In this document: positions 36,417 through 37,515 of the stretch, one piece after another
Numbering within the stretch: position 1 is the stretch's first letter
How the letters are laid out: every line of letters starts with the position of its first letter
IMG/VR virus record: IMGVR_UViG_3300048597_000488
Location: 1-37,515 of that record
Length of the DNA: 37,515 bases
From: a virus
Direction: 5' to 3' (one strand)
Notes under the pieces: generated by a model
What the model was told of the DNA's origin: nothing
Seen by the model: only the letters and a program-made list of their open reading frames with translations
Databases searched by the model: none
Program-made: the position numbers and the translations under genes

Positions 36417-37515
36417 ATGACTACCAGAAAATACCCAGACCTGATAAACGAATTGGCGATCATCCAAGGGGAAACCTATCGGCAATTAGCTGATGGGCTG
36501 ATTACGGTAGACGGGGACTGGTCACTGGGCACCCCCAGGGGGCAGATTCGGAACAACCTTTTTGAACTGGGTGGCCAACTGCTGACCTCGTTTGAGTTTG
36601 AATCCTCCACCTACGACTCCAACACTGACAAGACCACCATCAAACCGTTTTTGCAGGACGAAATCACCGCCAACCTACCGGCAACGACATGGAAGGAAGG
36701 GCGCCCCCTCACCGCCAGGAATGCCTACGTCTATGACATTGAAATTGAACTGGCTGGGGTGGTAGCTAAGCTAGCCTATGGCTTTGTCCAAGTCGTAGGC
36801 GAAGTAACCGTCAGTGACAACACTCCCCCCATTGTGGTGCCGTCCCCAACTTTTCTGACCGCAGAAAATAATCTTTCAGAATTAGACGATGTTGACGAGG
36901 CTGTTGCTAACCTTGGTTTAGATGATGTCGTGCGGGAAGCCCCTAGCGATGGCAACCAATACGCACGGCAAGACGGGGATTGGGTAGAGGTCGATGCTGT
37001 TAGTGGAGCAAATGATCACACCCAACTAACTAATATTGGCACCCTCTCCCATGCACAACTAGAAACGGCGATCGCCAACTTTGAAACCAGCACACAATTA
37101 AACGCTAGGGATACTGCTAACCGGAGCAGGGCTAACCACTCTGGTACTCAGACAGCTTCTACTATTTCTGATTTCCAGGAAGCTGTTAGCGCAAACTCTG
37201 ACGTTGCCGCCAACACATCTGCTCGTCATGCTGCTGTAACTGTCACTGATTCCGACACGATTAACTTCACCCTAGCTGGACAAGATATTACGGCAGACGT
37301 TAAGGATTCAAGCATCACCTCATCCCAGCTTTCTGCGGGCGTCAATGCCAGTCTGGGCAGGGCTGACAGTGCGTTGCAATCTGCTGATATCGCCAACTTT
37401 GAAACCAGCACACAATTAAACGCTAGGGATACTGCTAACCGGAGCAGGGCTAACCACTCTGGTACTCAGACAGCTTCTACTATTTCTGATTTCCAGGAAG
37501 CTGTTAGCGCAAACT
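36417..37515 (+). CDS. Tail fibre-like protein, 3' end beyond window
   Basis: The frame is open from ATG 36417 (GAGGTG upstream) to the window end, at least 366 codons. The N-terminal 140 residues contain YPDLINELAIIQGETYRQLA and GDWSLGTPRGQIRNNLFE, then AYVYDIEIELAG. After NLSELDDVDEAVANLGLD, a standard fibre motif, come repeats HAQLETAIANFETSTQLNAR and NHSGTQTASTISDFQEAV, also typical of phage fibres. A perfect DNA repeat lies inside. It is a separate fibre gene from that at 31995, so the phage carries at least two fibre proteins. Confidence 0.75.
   Translation, partial: MTTRKYPDLINELAIIQGETYRQLADGLITVDGDWSLGTPRGQIRNNLFELGGQLLTSFEFESSTYDSNTDKTTIKPFLQDEITANLPATTWKEGRPLTARNAYVYDIEIELAGVVAKLAYGFVQVVGEVTVSDNTPPIVVPSPTFLTAENNLSELDDVDEAVANLGLDDVVREAPSDGNQYARQDGDWVEVDAVSGANDHTQLTNIGTLSHAQLETAIANFETSTQLNARDTANRSRANHSGTQTASTISDFQEAVSANSDVAANTSARHAAVTVTDSDTINFTLAGQDITADVKDSSITSSQLSAGVNASLGRADSALQSADIANFETSTQLNARDTANRSRANHSGTQTASTISDFQEAVSAN
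37071..37197 (+). repeat. Perfect direct repeat in fibre gene, copy 1
   Basis: The 127 bases from ATCGCCAACTTTGAAACC to GTTAGCGCAAACT recur without change at 37389-37515. The distance is 318 bases (106 codons), so the frame is kept. The base before each copy differs, which marks the left end exactly. Confidence 0.9.
37389..37515 (+). repeat. Perfect direct repeat in fibre gene, copy 2 (cut by window end)
   Basis: Identical to 37071-37197 up to the last base of the window, so the real repeat may be longer and further copies may follow. Confidence 0.9.

Overview
This window looks like part of the genome of a siphovirus or prophage of a cyanobacterium. GGCGATCGCC palindromes (the HIP1 core GCGATCGC) recur throughout, as in many cyanobacterial chromosomes and some of their phages. 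The structural genes follow the HK97-type head and lambda-type tail order. No integrase, terminase, portal, tRNA or CRISPR array is visible, so the window is an internal slice; both outermost genes run off the ends.

Layout. (1) 1-5063, + strand: the 3' part of a radical-SAM gene whose FeS motif is interrupted by an in-frame UGA, a small accessory gene, then major capsid protein, decoration-like protein, connector, stopper, gp10-like neck protein and tail terminator. (2) 5079-6780, +: a self-contained module with its own promoter, a BRO-N gene and a GIY-YIG gene. (3) 6790-13776, +: major tail protein, tail chaperone G and its -1 frameshift product GT, a 1529-residue tape measure protein with two wall-degrading domains, minor tail proteins M and L, and a small nuclease-like gene. 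(4) 13838-20917, - strand: a replication and nucleotide cassette (dCTP deaminase, ThyX, ribonucleotide reductase beta, sliding clamp and small genes). It contains a second copy of the module (KilA-N/T5orf172 gene plus GIY-YIG gene) between nrdB and dnaN. (5) 21143-37515, +: tail genes resume with K, I and J, then distal tail and fibre genes, a seven-repeat beta-propeller, small membrane proteins and a fibre gene cut by the window end.

How it works together. The + strand makes the virion. The - strand cassette would convert host nucleotides into dTTP (dCTP deaminase, then ThyX), supply deoxynucleotides (RNR beta, needing an alpha subunit from elsewhere) and supply a processivity clamp. Major capsid and major tail genes share a repeated promoter/leader, and a third related leader precedes an accessory gene wedged between I and J.

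Most unusual points: (a) a short - strand gene with a canonical A_AAA_AAG slip site, whose -1 frame encodes a perfect CxxC...CxxC zinc ribbon that has no start codon of its own; (b) two paralogous DNA-binding-protein plus GIY-YIG modules sharing promoter-proximal hairpins and an identical 38-nt intergenic element; (c) an accessory-gene insertion that duplicated the I/J overlap using synonymous codons, so both neighbours stay intact; (d) the UGA inside the radical-SAM cluster motif. All functional assignments come from reading the sequence by eye; no database search was run.
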